DNA of 14,277 bases from the NCBI GenBank assembly GCA_006227085.1, contig SBFY01000032.1, positions 1 through 14,277 on the forward strand. Direction: 5' to 3'. How positions within the stretch are numbered: position 1 is the first letter of the stretch; each line of letters opens with the position of its first letter. The notes below the pieces were generated by a model. The model did no database searches. It was given only the letters and a program-made list of their open reading frames with translations, and was not told the DNA's origin. Both the position numbers and the translations under genes were made by a program. Source of the DNA: Gammaproteobacteria bacterium. GTDB taxonomy: Bacteria > Pseudomonadota > Gammaproteobacteria > Pseudomonadales > M0112. This document shows positions 1 through 6,774 of the stretch, piece by piece.

Positions 1-2
1 AA

Positions 3-1937
3 ATGAGCACGCTGGCACATAAAACCTGTCGCAGCTTATTGGCCATGGCAACACTCGCTTGCGCAGGCGCATCCCTGGCCGGGGATTACCTTGGCGACGT
101 GGCGATTGATAAAGAAGATATCACGCTCGGCGCAAAGCACTATTCACCATTTCTTGATCATTCGTACCCCAATCGCGTGTTTTGGGGCGACACACACCTG
201 CATACCTCCTATTCAACCGATGCCGGCATGATCGGCAACACCCTCGGGCCTGATGAGGCATTCCGCTTCGCACGCGGGGAAAAGGTGCGCGCCTCGGTGG
301 GCGATTACGCGCAGCTGGTCCGACCGCTGGACTTCCTTGTGGTGGCAGATCATGCCGAAAACCTCGGTCTTGCGCCGATGATTGCCGAGTCAAATCCGGA
401 TTTGCTGGCCAACGACTGGGGTCGAAAGCTTCACGATATGGTTAAAGGCGGCAAACCCATCGACGCCTATGTCGAATGGGGCGCAGCCCTCAACTCGGCC
501 ACTGACCGCATCGGCGATGACAACATCCAGCGCTCCATGTGGAACCGGATTGTTGAAAGTGCCGAGCGCTTCAATGAACCGGGTGTGTTCTCGGCCATCC
601 ACGGTTTCGAATGGTCATCGGGGCCTAATGCCAACAACCTGCACCGGGTCGTGATGTTTCGCGACGATGCTGACAAGGTGGAAGACCTTGTGCCGTTTTC
701 AACGTACAACAGCAGCGACCCTGAAGACCTGTGGAAATGGATGCAGGCTTACGAAAAGAACACGGGTGGCCGCGTGATGGCCTTCCCCCATAATGGCAAC
801 CTGTCGAACGGCTTGATGTTTGATGATGTGCGCATGAATGGAAAGCCCATCGACGCCGATTATGCAAAGCGCCGCATGCGATGGGAACCGCTCTATGAAG
901 TCACCCAGATGAAAGGCGATGCTGAAACGCACCCGGCGCTTAGCCCCAATGATGAGTTTGCTGATTACTACACATGGGATCGCGGCAATTTCGGCACTGA
1001 ATTCAAGACCCCGGACATGCTGCCACGCGAATACGCCCGCCAGGCATTGGCGCGCGGACTCGTGTATGAGAATAAACTTGGTATCAACCCGTTCAAATTC
1101 GGTTTGATCGGTTCTTCGGACAGCCATACATCACTGGCCACCACACGCGAAGACAATTACTTCGGCAAGGCGAGTATTGTCGAACCGGGAACCGGTGCCA
1201 ATCGCTACAAGGATTTCATCGTCCAGCCGGTCATCCTCGGTGAGAAAATTGCGATCCGGCACTATGAAACCCTGGCTTCCGGCCTGGCTGCCGCATGGGC
1301 ACGCGAGAATACACGGGAAGCCATCTGGGATGCATTCAAGCGCAAGGAAGTCTATGCGACCACCGGCTCACGGATCACCGTGCGGGTCTTCGCCGGCTGG
1401 GATTTCACAGCTGACGATGTCTATCGCCCGGACTTTGCCAAAACCGGTTATGACCGCGGCGTTCCGATGGGCGGCGACCTGTTTGCAGGGCCGAAAGGTG
1501 CAGCCCCCACGTTCATGATTCGTTCACTGCGCGACCCGGATGGCGCCAATCTCGACCGGATACAGGTTGTCAAAGGCTGGGTTGGCACTGATGGCAAACC
1601 CAAAACCAAAGTCTTTGATGTCGCGTGGTCCGGTGATCGCCAGCCGGATGCAAACGGGAAGCTGCCCGCTGTCGGCAACACCGTCAAGGGCGACAAATAC
1701 AGCAATAAAATTGGTGCAGCGATGCTAAGCGGTTTTTGGGTAGACCCCGAATTCAACCCGGCGCAGAACGCCTATTACTACGTTCGTGTCCTGGAAATCC
1801 CGACACCATCGTGGCTGGCTTATGACGAGGCATTTTATGGCCCCCTCAACTTGCCGAAGGATGCGGTGATGGTGCAACAGGAACGCGCTTACACATCGCC
1901 GATCTGGTATTCGCCAAAAACGCACAAAAAGCATTGA
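3..1937 (+). CDS. Exported DUF3604 family protein (PHP-like putative metallohydrolase)
   Basis: A 644-residue protein starting at the ATG at base 3. Only two bases lie upstream, so neither the ribosome binding site nor a longer start can be judged. Residues 1-27 look like a complete signal peptide (basic n-region, hydrophobic core, Ala-Ser-Leu-Ala-Gly end), so the mature protein is probably periplasmic. Metal-ligand-like motifs are visible in order: WGDTHLHTSYS (HLH at 65-67), VVADHAE (DH at 116-117), FPHNGNLSNG (His263) and SSDSHT (Asp373, His375). This pattern is that of DUF3604, a family of PHP/amidohydrolase-like proteins common in marine proteobacteria, with no firmly established substrate. 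The family call rests on the motifs and overall sequence character; the hydrolase role is inference. It converges on the LuxR gene, so it is probably not in an operon with anything to its right. Confidence 0.85.
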   Translation: MSTLAHKTCRSLLAMATLACAGASLAGDYLGDVAIDKEDITLGAKHYSPFLDHSYPNRVFWGDTHLHTSYSTDAGMIGNTLGPDEAFRFARGEKVRASVGDYAQLVRPLDFLVVADHAENLGLAPMIAESNPDLLANDWGRKLHDMVKGGKPIDAYVEWGAALNSATDRIGDDNIQRSMWNRIVESAERFNEPGVFSAIHGFEWSSGPNANNLHRVVMFRDDADKVEDLVPFSTYNSSDPEDLWKWMQAYEKNTGGRVMAFPHNGNLSNGLMFDDVRMNGKPIDADYAKRRMRWEPLYEVTQMKGDAETHPALSPNDEFADYYTWDRGNFGTEFKTPDMLPREYARQALARGLVYENKLGINPFKFGLIGSSDSHTSLATTREDNYFGKASIVEPGTGANRYKDFIVQPVILGEKIAIRHYETLASGLAAAWARENTREAIWDAFKRKEVYATTGSRITVRVFAGWDFTADDVYRPDFAKTGYDRGVPMGGDLFAGPKGAAPTFMIRSLRDPDGANLDRIQVVKGWVGTDGKPKTKVFDVAWSGDRQPDANGKLPAVGNTVKGDKYSNKIGAAMLSGFWVDPEFNPAQNAYYYVRVLEIPTPSWLAYDEAFYGPLNLPKDAVMVQQERAYTSPIWYSPKTHKKH

Positions 1938-1941
1938 GCCT

Positions 1942-1973
1942 CAACGCCCCTCCCAACAAGAGGGGGCGCGTTG
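1942..1973. terminator. Possible hairpin between convergent genes
   Basis: In the 46-base gap between the DUF3604 stop and the end of the LuxR gene, CAACGCCCCTC can pair with GAGGGGGCGCGTTG, leaving small bulges. There is no clear T-run on either side, so a bidirectional terminator is inferred mainly from its place between two converging genes. Confidence 0.3.
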
Positions 1974-1983
1974 GGAACCCGCA

Positions 1984-3117
1984 TCACAACGGTGCCACAC
2001 TCTTCAGGATCAACTGCACCAGCTGGGTTTGACGGTTCACGCCGGTTTTGGCGAACACTGCACTCAAATGCGATTTGACGGTATTGCGTGACACATCCAG
2101 CTCGGTGGCTGCTTCATCCAGCGTCAGGCCATTAGCCAGCAATAACGCCAATGAGGCTTCAGCGGGTGTGAAGCCGAACAATTGCGTGAGGATATGCACC
2201 GGCGCGGCGCGCTGGGTTTCCGGATCACTGATAAAGATCGCTACCGCAGGCACTTCCTGCCCTTCCGGCAGTGCGCCACGCGGTAATGGGCGGACCAGCA
2301 GGCCGATACCGGCCAGGCTGTCACTTTTCTCAAGCCGGAATACCCGCACAAAGCTCGGTTCGGAACGGCGATGCGCGGCCATGACCTCATCCACAATGTC
2401 ACGAAAGGCCTGGTTCTGCTGGCGGTTGCCGACTTGCAACTGCCCGGCTTTCACGGTGATTTGTGCCGGCTTGGCCATGATCGCTTCAGCCGCTTCATTC
2501 ACATGCAGCACGGCGCCTTGCTCATCGAGGATGATGGCACCCAATGACAATTGACCGAACGCATTGGCATACACATCACGCTCGCTCTGCGTGCGCGCAA
2601 TGCGGGACTGCAGGGTTACCGCCTGGTGGATGTGCGGAATCAGTGCAGCCACCAATTCACGATCAGCTTCGGAAAAATCCGGTGCACCCGGACCACGGGT
2701 GACACGCAAACGCACATCGGTACCACTGGCCGGGCGCATATCGACGCCCAGCATATGGAACACGCCAATCGGTGCCATGTATTCGCGGTAATAGTCACTG
2801 GCTTCGAGCACATCGCGTGGCAGGAATTCGGCCAGTGTCATTACACGGTCGGCCGGCAGATCGACAAACGGGTCTAATGCAAACCAGGTTTCGTTGTAGG
2901 CGGTATACACATCGGGCGAGACGACCACCGCATTCAATACCACGCCCTGGTCTTCGGCACTGGGTGGCCGCAGCAGCAGCGTGGCGAAATCGGCATTCAA
3001 TTCATCGCGCAACAAGCGCAGGAAGCCCTGCCAGAGTGGTTCTTCCGGCCCTGCCAGCGGCCCGCGGTACAGCGCGAGCAACAGCTGGTCGATGTTGTCT
3101 GACAGGGCAAACGCCAT
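1984..3117 (-). CDS. LuxR-family transcriptional regulator with PAS-like middle region
   Basis: A 377-residue regulator. The C-terminal 65 residues carry a LuxR/GerE helix-turn-helix (FTPAEASLALLLANG, then DEAATELDVSRNTVKSHL and a final QTQLVQLIL), with the usual TVKSHL recognition-helix core. Before it, roughly residues 185-260 contain a PAS-like stretch (GAIILDEQGAVLHVNEAAE). The first ~175 residues may be a sensory region, but I cannot name its ligand. It lacks an obvious response-regulator receiver domain. The ATG lies one base after the TGA of the dehydrogenase gene and has no good Shine-Dalgarno of its own, so translation is probably coupled to it. The likely role is control of the upstream dehydrogenase or a related pathway (inference). 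Confidence 0.88.
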   Translation of the reverse strand: MAFALSDNIDQLLLALYRGPLAGPEEPLWQGFLRLLRDELNADFATLLLRPPSAEDQGVVLNAVVVSPDVYTAYNETWFALDPFVDLPADRVMTLAEFLPRDVLEASDYYREYMAPIGVFHMLGVDMRPASGTDVRLRVTRGPGAPDFSEADRELVAALIPHIHQAVTLQSRIARTQSERDVYANAFGQLSLGAIILDEQGAVLHVNEAAEAIMAKPAQITVKAGQLQVGNRQQNQAFRDIVDEVMAAHRRSEPSFVRVFRLEKSDSLAGIGLLVRPLPRGALPEGQEVPAVAIFISDPETQRAAPVHILTQLFGFTPAEASLALLLANGLTLDEAATELDVSRNTVKSHLSAVFAKTGVNRQTQLVQLILKSVAPL

Positions 3118-3118
3118 A

Positions 3119-3910
3119 TCAGTGCGGCATGAACTCGCCGCCGTTCACATCCAGGCAGGCACCAGTGACGGCACAGGCGTAATCAGAGGCCAGGAAGATC
3201 ACCGCTTTCGCACAGTCGCCGTCCTCGGGAATATCACCGAGCGGGATGTTACGCGCCACGGCTTTGCGCATCGCTTCCACCGTGGTGTTGTTGCGCTTGG
3301 CTTCCATCTGCATGTACATCTCGACCGGCGGACCCCACATCCAGCCCATGAACGTGGAGTTCACGCGAATGCCGTAACGACCCAGTTCCAGCGCAAGATG
3401 ACTGGTGGCGGAAATCAATGCCGCCTTGGAAGCACCGTAACCGGCCTGGTAGGCCAGCGGCTTGCGGGTCACCATGGTGTTGACCATCACCATCGCACCC
3501 TTGCCCTGCTGCTTCATGGGCGGGATCACGGCTTGCGATAAGTTCATGGTGCCGAACAGGTTCACATCCATGGTTTTGCGCCAGTCGTCCATGTCGGCCG
3601 ATTCCACCGGCGTGAACTGTCCCGGCACATAGGCGCTGTTGATCAGCACATCGACTCGACCGAAACGCTCAACGGTTTTGGCCACCAGTGCATCGCATTG
3701 GGCGCGATCGCTGACATCGGTGGGCACTTTCAAGACAGGGGTATCCAGGCCTTCCGCGCGAATGGCGGCTTCGGCCTCATCGAGCTTGCTGGCGGTACGC
3801 GCGCAGACGGCGACACCGGCGGCGCCTTCTTTCGCGCACAGGGTAGAAAGCTCAATACCCAAACCCGGGCCAATGCCGGAAACGATCACGATCTTGTCTT
3901 TCAGTAACAT
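3119..3910 (-). CDS. SDR family NAD(P)-dependent oxidoreductase
   Basis: A 263-residue short-chain dehydrogenase, the usual length for a classical SDR. I chose the ATG at 3910 because it gives the normal SDR N-terminus (MLLKDKIVIVSG) and has GAGGG at 3918-3922, seven bases upstream. An in-frame ATG ten codons earlier adds an unlikely Cys-rich tail. Visible features: a glycine-rich nucleotide loop SGIGPGLG (11-18), NSAY (91-94, in place of the usual NNAG), DVN at 115-117, and the catalytic YGASK (Tyr158, Lys162). The residue 13 positions before Tyr158, normally the catalytic Ser, is Thr145. The C-terminus DVNGGEFMPH is typical of the fold. The substrate is unknown. It is the first gene of a two-gene unit with the LuxR regulator. 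Confidence 0.9.
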   Translation of the reverse strand: MLLKDKIVIVSGIGPGLGIELSTLCAKEGAAGVAVCARTASKLDEAEAAIRAEGLDTPVLKVPTDVSDRAQCDALVAKTVERFGRVDVLINSAYVPGQFTPVESADMDDWRKTMDVNLFGTMNLSQAVIPPMKQQGKGAMVMVNTMVTRKPLAYQAGYGASKAALISATSHLALELGRYGIRVNSTFMGWMWGPPVEMYMQMEAKRNNTTVEAMRKAVARNIPLGDIPEDGDCAKAVIFLASDYACAVTGACLDVNGGEFMPH

Positions 3911-4000
3911 GATGATGCCCTCGCAGAAACAGGAGAACACATTACCGCGAGGCTGGGGGGATTGCCATCACCCGGGGAGGTGAGAGTTTTTGGTTTTCTC

Positions 4001-4018
4001 GCGGGGGCCGGCCCCCGC
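4001..4018. repeat. Perfect 18-bp GC palindrome
   Basis: GCGGGGGCCGGCCCCCGC reads the same on both strands. Neither side is followed by a T-run, so an intrinsic terminator is unlikely. It could be a dispersed palindromic repeat or a protein binding site; the sequence alone does not decide. Confidence 0.6.
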
Positions 4019-4113
4019 ACCCCCTCGCCTCAGACACCAACAGATGTATGGATTATTCGCGCCTTTCGCACTCACCCTTCGGGCCAGCTTGCAGCTGTTC
4101 TATGCTTCGATTG

Positions 4114-4136
4114 TCCCGCTTTCGCGGGAATGACGA
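4114..4136 (+). repeat. Hairpin repeat, copy A (REP/dRS3-like)
   Basis: TCCCGC-TTTC-GCGGGA followed by ATGACGA. This matches the core and 3' tail of the repeat at 4574-4602 and has the same orientation. A degraded echo, CGCGGGAATTACGGGGA, follows at 4142-4158. The shape resembles the ATTCCC-N8-GGGAAT repeats known as dRS3 in Neisseria; that is a resemblance of form, not proof of relationship. Confidence 0.7.
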
Positions 4137-4217
4137 GAAGACGCGGGAATTACGGGGAAGCACAAAGATCATGGGGAAGCCTGTTCATAACGGCACTCCG
4201 GCATATGCCATACCCTA

Positions 4218-4246
4218 CCGTCATCCCCGTGAAAACGGGGATCCAT
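4218..4246 (-). repeat. Hairpin repeat, left copy flanking the GIY-YIG gene
   Basis: A 29-base repeat with an 8-bp stem ATCCCCGT / ACGGGGAT (4223-4230, 4235-4242) and a GAAA loop. Its reverse complement matches the repeat at 4574-4602 along the full 29 bases. Two of the differences (T to C in one arm, A to G in the other) keep the stem paired. It ends three bases past the nuclease stop codon. Confidence 0.8.
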
Positions 4247-4249
4247 GCG

Positions 4250-4546
4250 TCAAAATAGGCTATCCCACAAATCAGTCCATTCTGGATTGGTTGACTCAAT
4301 CAGCTCAATTTTCCAGACACGATTCCATTTCTTGAGACACTTTTCCCTAAGAATGGCCGACTCCATGCTTTCATGCAGCTCGTAGTACACCAGTTGCTTG
4401 AGGCCGTACCGACGGGAAAATCCGTCAACAACACCCTGCTTGTGCTGCCAAACCCGGCCGACAAGGTCAGAGGTGATACCTACATACAAGGTGCCATGCT
4501 TGCGATTAGCCAGCATATAGATTGCAGGTCGTTTTTCACGAGGCAT
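4250..4546 (-). CDS. Small GIY-YIG nuclease superfamily protein (UPF0213-like)
   Basis: A 98-residue single-domain GIY-YIG protein. The N-terminal signature appears as AIYMLANRKHGTLYVG (Tyr10, and Tyr21-Val-Gly for the YIG part). It is followed by SDLVGRVWQHK (Arg31, His35) and then ESAILREKCLKKWNR, whose Glu62 is the likely metal-binding acid. The ending NPEWTDLWDSLF is characteristic of a very common family of small stand-alone GIY-YIG proteins. Such proteins are predicted endonucleases; their natural substrate is not known. The ATG is preceded by an AGGA-type site. The gene is an isolated single cistron tightly framed by inverted hairpin repeats at 4218-4246 and 4574-4602, which hints that the nuclease and the repeats travel together. 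Confidence 0.88.
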   Translation of the reverse strand: MPREKRPAIYMLANRKHGTLYVGITSDLVGRVWQHKQGVVDGFSRRYGLKQLVYYELHESMESAILREKCLKKWNRVWKIELIESTNPEWTDLWDSLF

Positions 4547-4573
4547 TCACCGGAGTCCTTTCCAGTGGATTCT

Positions 4574-4602
4574 ATGGATTCCCGCTTCCGCGGGAATGAC
4601 GG
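4574..4602 (+). repeat. Hairpin repeat, right copy flanking the GIY-YIG gene
   Basis: A 29-base repeat with a perfect 8-bp stem ATTCCCGC / GCGGGAAT (4578-4585, 4590-4597), a TTCC loop and the tail GACGG. It is inverted relative to 4218-4246 and lies 27 bases upstream of the nuclease start, in the probable promoter/leader of that gene. Confidence 0.82.
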
Positions 4603-4632
4603 TACTTTTGAGACACTGCCAACCAGACAGCG

Positions 4633-4750
4633 TTAACGAGGCAGACGGAACAAGGCAAAAGCGCTCAAGAAAGCGGAGTTGACACGCAGTCAATGAGCAT
4701 TTCGAGAGCGCTTTTAACACCGTTCCGGCAACGCAGTTAGCTGCCTTTAA
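4633..4750. repeat. Long imperfect inverted repeat downstream of sat
   Basis: A 118-base nested inverted repeat. Paired blocks from outside in: TTAA..AGGCAG (4633-4644) with CTGCCTTTAA (4741-4750), CGGAAC (4646-4651) with GTTCCG (4722-4727), AAAAGCGCTC (4657-4666) with GAGCGCTTTT (4706-4715), and TTGAC (4679-4683) with GTCAA (4689-4693) around an ACGCA loop. The outermost arm includes the sat stop codon. Read on the minus strand, the central stem ends in TTTT, so it may act as the sat terminator. Its length and nesting are more than a terminator needs, so a dispersed repeat or MITE-like element is possible. Confidence 0.7.
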
Positions 4751-5943
4751 GACTTCGCGTCTTCGATCTGGTAATACTCCATCAGGATCTTCGCCACTTC
4801 CGGCCGCGAAAACTCCGGCGGCGGTGCAATGCCATTACCCAGCATCTCGCGCACTTTGGTGCCAGACAGGGTCACAAAGTCATCCTTGGTGTGGTCTTCC
4901 GCTTCGCGCATCATCACCACACGGTTGAGCTTCTTCGAGTAGGCGGTGTTGTCGGCACGGAAGATTTCGATTTTGAGGGCACCTGCCGGCACTTTCTCGT
5001 CAAAAATCGTTTGCGCATCAAACGCGCCGTAGTAATCACCGACACCGGCATGGTCACGACCGACGATCAGGTAATCGCAACCCATGTTCTGGCGGAACAC
5101 GGCGTGCAGCACGGCTTCACGCGGGCCGGCGTACAACATGTCGAAACCATAACCGGTGATCATCACGGTGTTGGGCGGGAAGTACACTTCCACCATCTTG
5201 CGGATGCAGGCATCACGTACGGAAGCCGGGATATCGCCCTTCTTCAGTTTGCCGAGCAACATGTGAATGACGATACCATCCGCACCCAAACGCTCTTGTG
5301 CCATGCGGCAGAGCTCCTCGTGCGCGCGGTGCATCGGGTTACGGGTCTGGAAAGCGACGACTTTTTTCCAGCCACGCCTGGCGATTTCGTTACGGATCTC
5401 GACGGCGGTACGGAAGGTTTCCGGGAATTCGCTTTGGAAATAGCTGTAATTGAGCACTTCGATCGGGCCGGAAATCACCTGGTTACCGAGACCGAGGAAC
5501 GTGCCTACGCCGGGATGGTTTTCATCCAGCGTGCCGAAAATCTGTGCGGCCATGCTGCGCAGTTGCTCGTCGGTGACGGTTTCAATCGCATCCACCGTCA
5601 TCACCGCCAACACCGGGTGACCTTCGACATTCGGGTCTCGCAGGGCGATACGCTTGGCGCCTTTGATGGCCGACACATCCTTGGCGATATTGACGATCGG
5701 TACCGGCCAGAACAGTCCTGCGGTGGTGTGCAGCTTGTCGGCAACCGACAAGGCATCCGCCAGGTTCATGTAACCGGTCAACGGATTGAAATAACCGGCG
5801 CCCAGCATCACGGCATTGGCTGCGGCTGCAGAATTGAGCAGCAAGGATGGCAGGGATTCGGCTTCTTTCGCCAAGGCGGCACGACGGCTGGCATCATCAA
5901 CAAACAGCGGCTTGAGCTGATCGGACCCGTGGGGCTTGATCAT
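4747..5943 (-). CDS. sat: Sulfate adenylyltransferase (ATP sulfurylase), single-subunit type
   Basis: A 398-residue enzyme making adenosine 5'-phosphosulfate (APS) and pyrophosphate from ATP and sulfate in the cytoplasm. The N-terminal PUA-like part (about 1-170) is followed by the catalytic nucleotidyltransferase domain. It shows QTRNPMHRAH (199-208), the QxRNPxHxxH signature, and GRDHAG (295-300). SGTKVREML lies near the end. The length fits stand-alone bacterial Sat; there is no fused APS kinase domain. It is unrelated to the CysD/CysN system. The ATG at 5943 has GAGGAG (5950-5955) six bases upstream. It is the last gene of the minus-strand sulfonation cluster, 160 bases after cysC, and supplies CysC with APS. 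The spacer may hold its own promoter. Confidence 0.96.
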   Translation of the reverse strand: MIKPHGSDQLKPLFVDDASRRAALAKEAESLPSLLLNSAAAANAVMLGAGYFNPLTGYMNLADALSVADKLHTTAGLFWPVPIVNIAKDVSAIKGAKRIALRDPNVEGHPVLAVMTVDAIETVTDEQLRSMAAQIFGTLDENHPGVGTFLGLGNQVISGPIEVLNYSYFQSEFPETFRTAVEIRNEIARRGWKKVVAFQTRNPMHRAHEELCRMAQERLGADGIVIHMLLGKLKKGDIPASVRDACIRKMVEVYFPPNTVMITGYGFDMLYAGPREAVLHAVFRQNMGCDYLIVGRDHAGVGDYYGAFDAQTIFDEKVPAGALKIEIFRADNTAYSKKLNRVVMMREAEDHTKDDFVTLSGTKVREMLGNGIAPPPEFSRPEVAKILMEYYQIEDAKS

Positions 5944-6103
5944 GGGGTTCTCCTCACATCGGGTAAAACGGGGTGTTTTGGCTTTCCCTGCTTTCTCGCT
6001 TTTTGGGGCAGGGCCGGCGGGGCGGCATTATAGCGCCCTGCCCCTTCCGCGGCTATCGAGCCGGCCCATCCTTCGGCTATCGGGCCGGCGATGGCTGGCC
6101 CGG
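5944..6103 (-). promoter_or_regulatory. cysC-sat spacer with hairpins and a possible -10 box
   Basis: The 160-base spacer holds GGGGCAGGG (6005-6013) pairing with CCCTGCCCC (6036-6044). The loop between them contains a minus-strand TATAAT (6032-6027). A second stem is CCGGCCC (6061-6067) with GGGCCGG (6082-6088), and CGGCTATCG occurs twice (near 6050 and 6074). No matching -35 element is visible and no stem is followed by T residues on the minus strand. It could be a secondary sat promoter, an mRNA processing site, or palindromic repeats. Confidence 0.35.
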
Positions 6104-6724
6104 TCAGTTCTTGCCCAGCAGGCCGCGCTTTTGCAGGTCTTCAAGGATCAGCTCGACTTCATCCTGCACCGACATTTTCTCGGAATGCAGGTGCAAATCG
6201 GGCTTCAGGGGCGCCTCGTAGGGGTCATCGATACCGGTGAAGTTCTTGATCTCGCCGGCACGGGCCTTCTTGTACAGGCCTTTCGGGTCACGCCGCTCGG
6301 CTTCGGCCAGCGGGCAATCCACATAGATTTCGAGGAACGGCAGGTTATCCGCATCGTGCAGCGCACGCACCATGTCGCGGTCTTCGCGATACGGGCTGAT
6401 AAACGAGGACAGCACGATCACGCCGGCATCAGCAAACAGCTTGGACACCTCGCCAATGCGGCGGATGTTTTCCTTGCGGTCTTCGGCGCTGAAACCGAGG
6501 TTCTTGTTGATGCCGAGGCGCACATTGTCGCCATCCAGGCGGTAGGCAATCTTGCCACGGCGCAACAGGGCCAATTCCAGTGCCACGGCAACGGTGCTCT
6601 TGCCGCTGCCGGAAAGGCCGGTAAACCACAAGGTGCCGCCTTTCTGGCCCAGCACTTCATAGCGTGCATCGCGGTCGACCTTGCCTTCATGCCAGTGGAC
6701 GTTGGTTGCTTTCTGTTCAGTCAT
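6104..6724 (-). CDS. cysC: Adenylylsulfate kinase (APS kinase)
   Basis: A 206-residue kinase that phosphorylates APS with ATP to give PAPS, the universal sulfuryl donor. Visible motifs: P-loop GLSGSGKST (36-44), LDGDNVR (63-69), the SFISPYREDR segment (107-116) containing the family's conserved Ser, and KARAGEIKNFTGIDDPYE with its APS-contacting region. The length is normal for a stand-alone CysC. The ATG follows a weak AAGG site. It lies 50 bases after the sulfotransferase stop and 160 bases before sat, all on the minus strand. No PAPS reductase (cysH) is visible nearby, so the local purpose of PAPS is more likely sulfonation by the adjacent sulfotransferase than cysteine synthesis (inference). 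Confidence 0.96.
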   Translation of the reverse strand: MTEQKATNVHWHEGKVDRDARYEVLGQKGGTLWFTGLSGSGKSTVAVALELALLRRGKIAYRLDGDNVRLGINKNLGFSAEDRKENIRRIGEVSKLFADAGVIVLSSFISPYREDRDMVRALHDADNLPFLEIYVDCPLAEAERRDPKGLYKKARAGEIKNFTGIDDPYEAPLKPDLHLHSEKMSVQDEVELILEDLQKRGLLGKN

Positions 6725-6774
6725 GCCTGTGCGCCTTATTCCTGGGTGTTGTTATGGGTTATGGGATCCCGGCA

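Larger units (their letters stand above)
3911..4249. other. Repeat-rich intergenic stretch without a convincing gene
   Basis: This stretch of about 340 bases lies upstream of both minus-strand-left and minus-strand-right genes. It contains the dehydrogenase ribosome binding site, a perfect 18-bp GC palindrome at 4001-4018, a hairpin repeat at 4114-4136, a partial echo of that repeat near 4142-4157, and the left repeat flanking the nuclease gene. Short open frames cross it, but they lack start signals and any recognisable protein character. I see no clear sigma-70 promoter. Confidence 0.6.
4218..4602. mobile_element. Candidate small mobile unit: GIY-YIG gene inside inverted hairpin repeats
   Basis: A 385-bp unit bounded by inverted 29-base hairpin repeats and holding one gene, a 98-residue GIY-YIG nuclease. 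The gene fills almost the whole interior. The unit sits in an intergenic region that also has a further repeat copy outside it, and it looks more A+T-rich than the neighbours. Mobility is inference: I see no target-site duplication that I can assign with confidence. Confidence 0.45.

Noticed and set aside
3911..3940. Upstream in-frame ATG for the dehydrogenase
   Set aside because: Would add a Cys-rich ten-residue tail not seen in SDRs; the GAGGG site fits the ATG at 3910.
4001..4018. GC palindrome as an intrinsic terminator
   Set aside because: No T-run follows the stem on either strand and no gene ends nearby.
4114..4602. CRISPR array
   Set aside because: The repeats are few, in mixed orientation, and separated by a gene rather than by equal-length spacers.
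4891..6033. Plus-strand open frame of 380 codons opposite sat
   Set aside because: Antisense shadow of a strongly recognised ATP sulfurylase.
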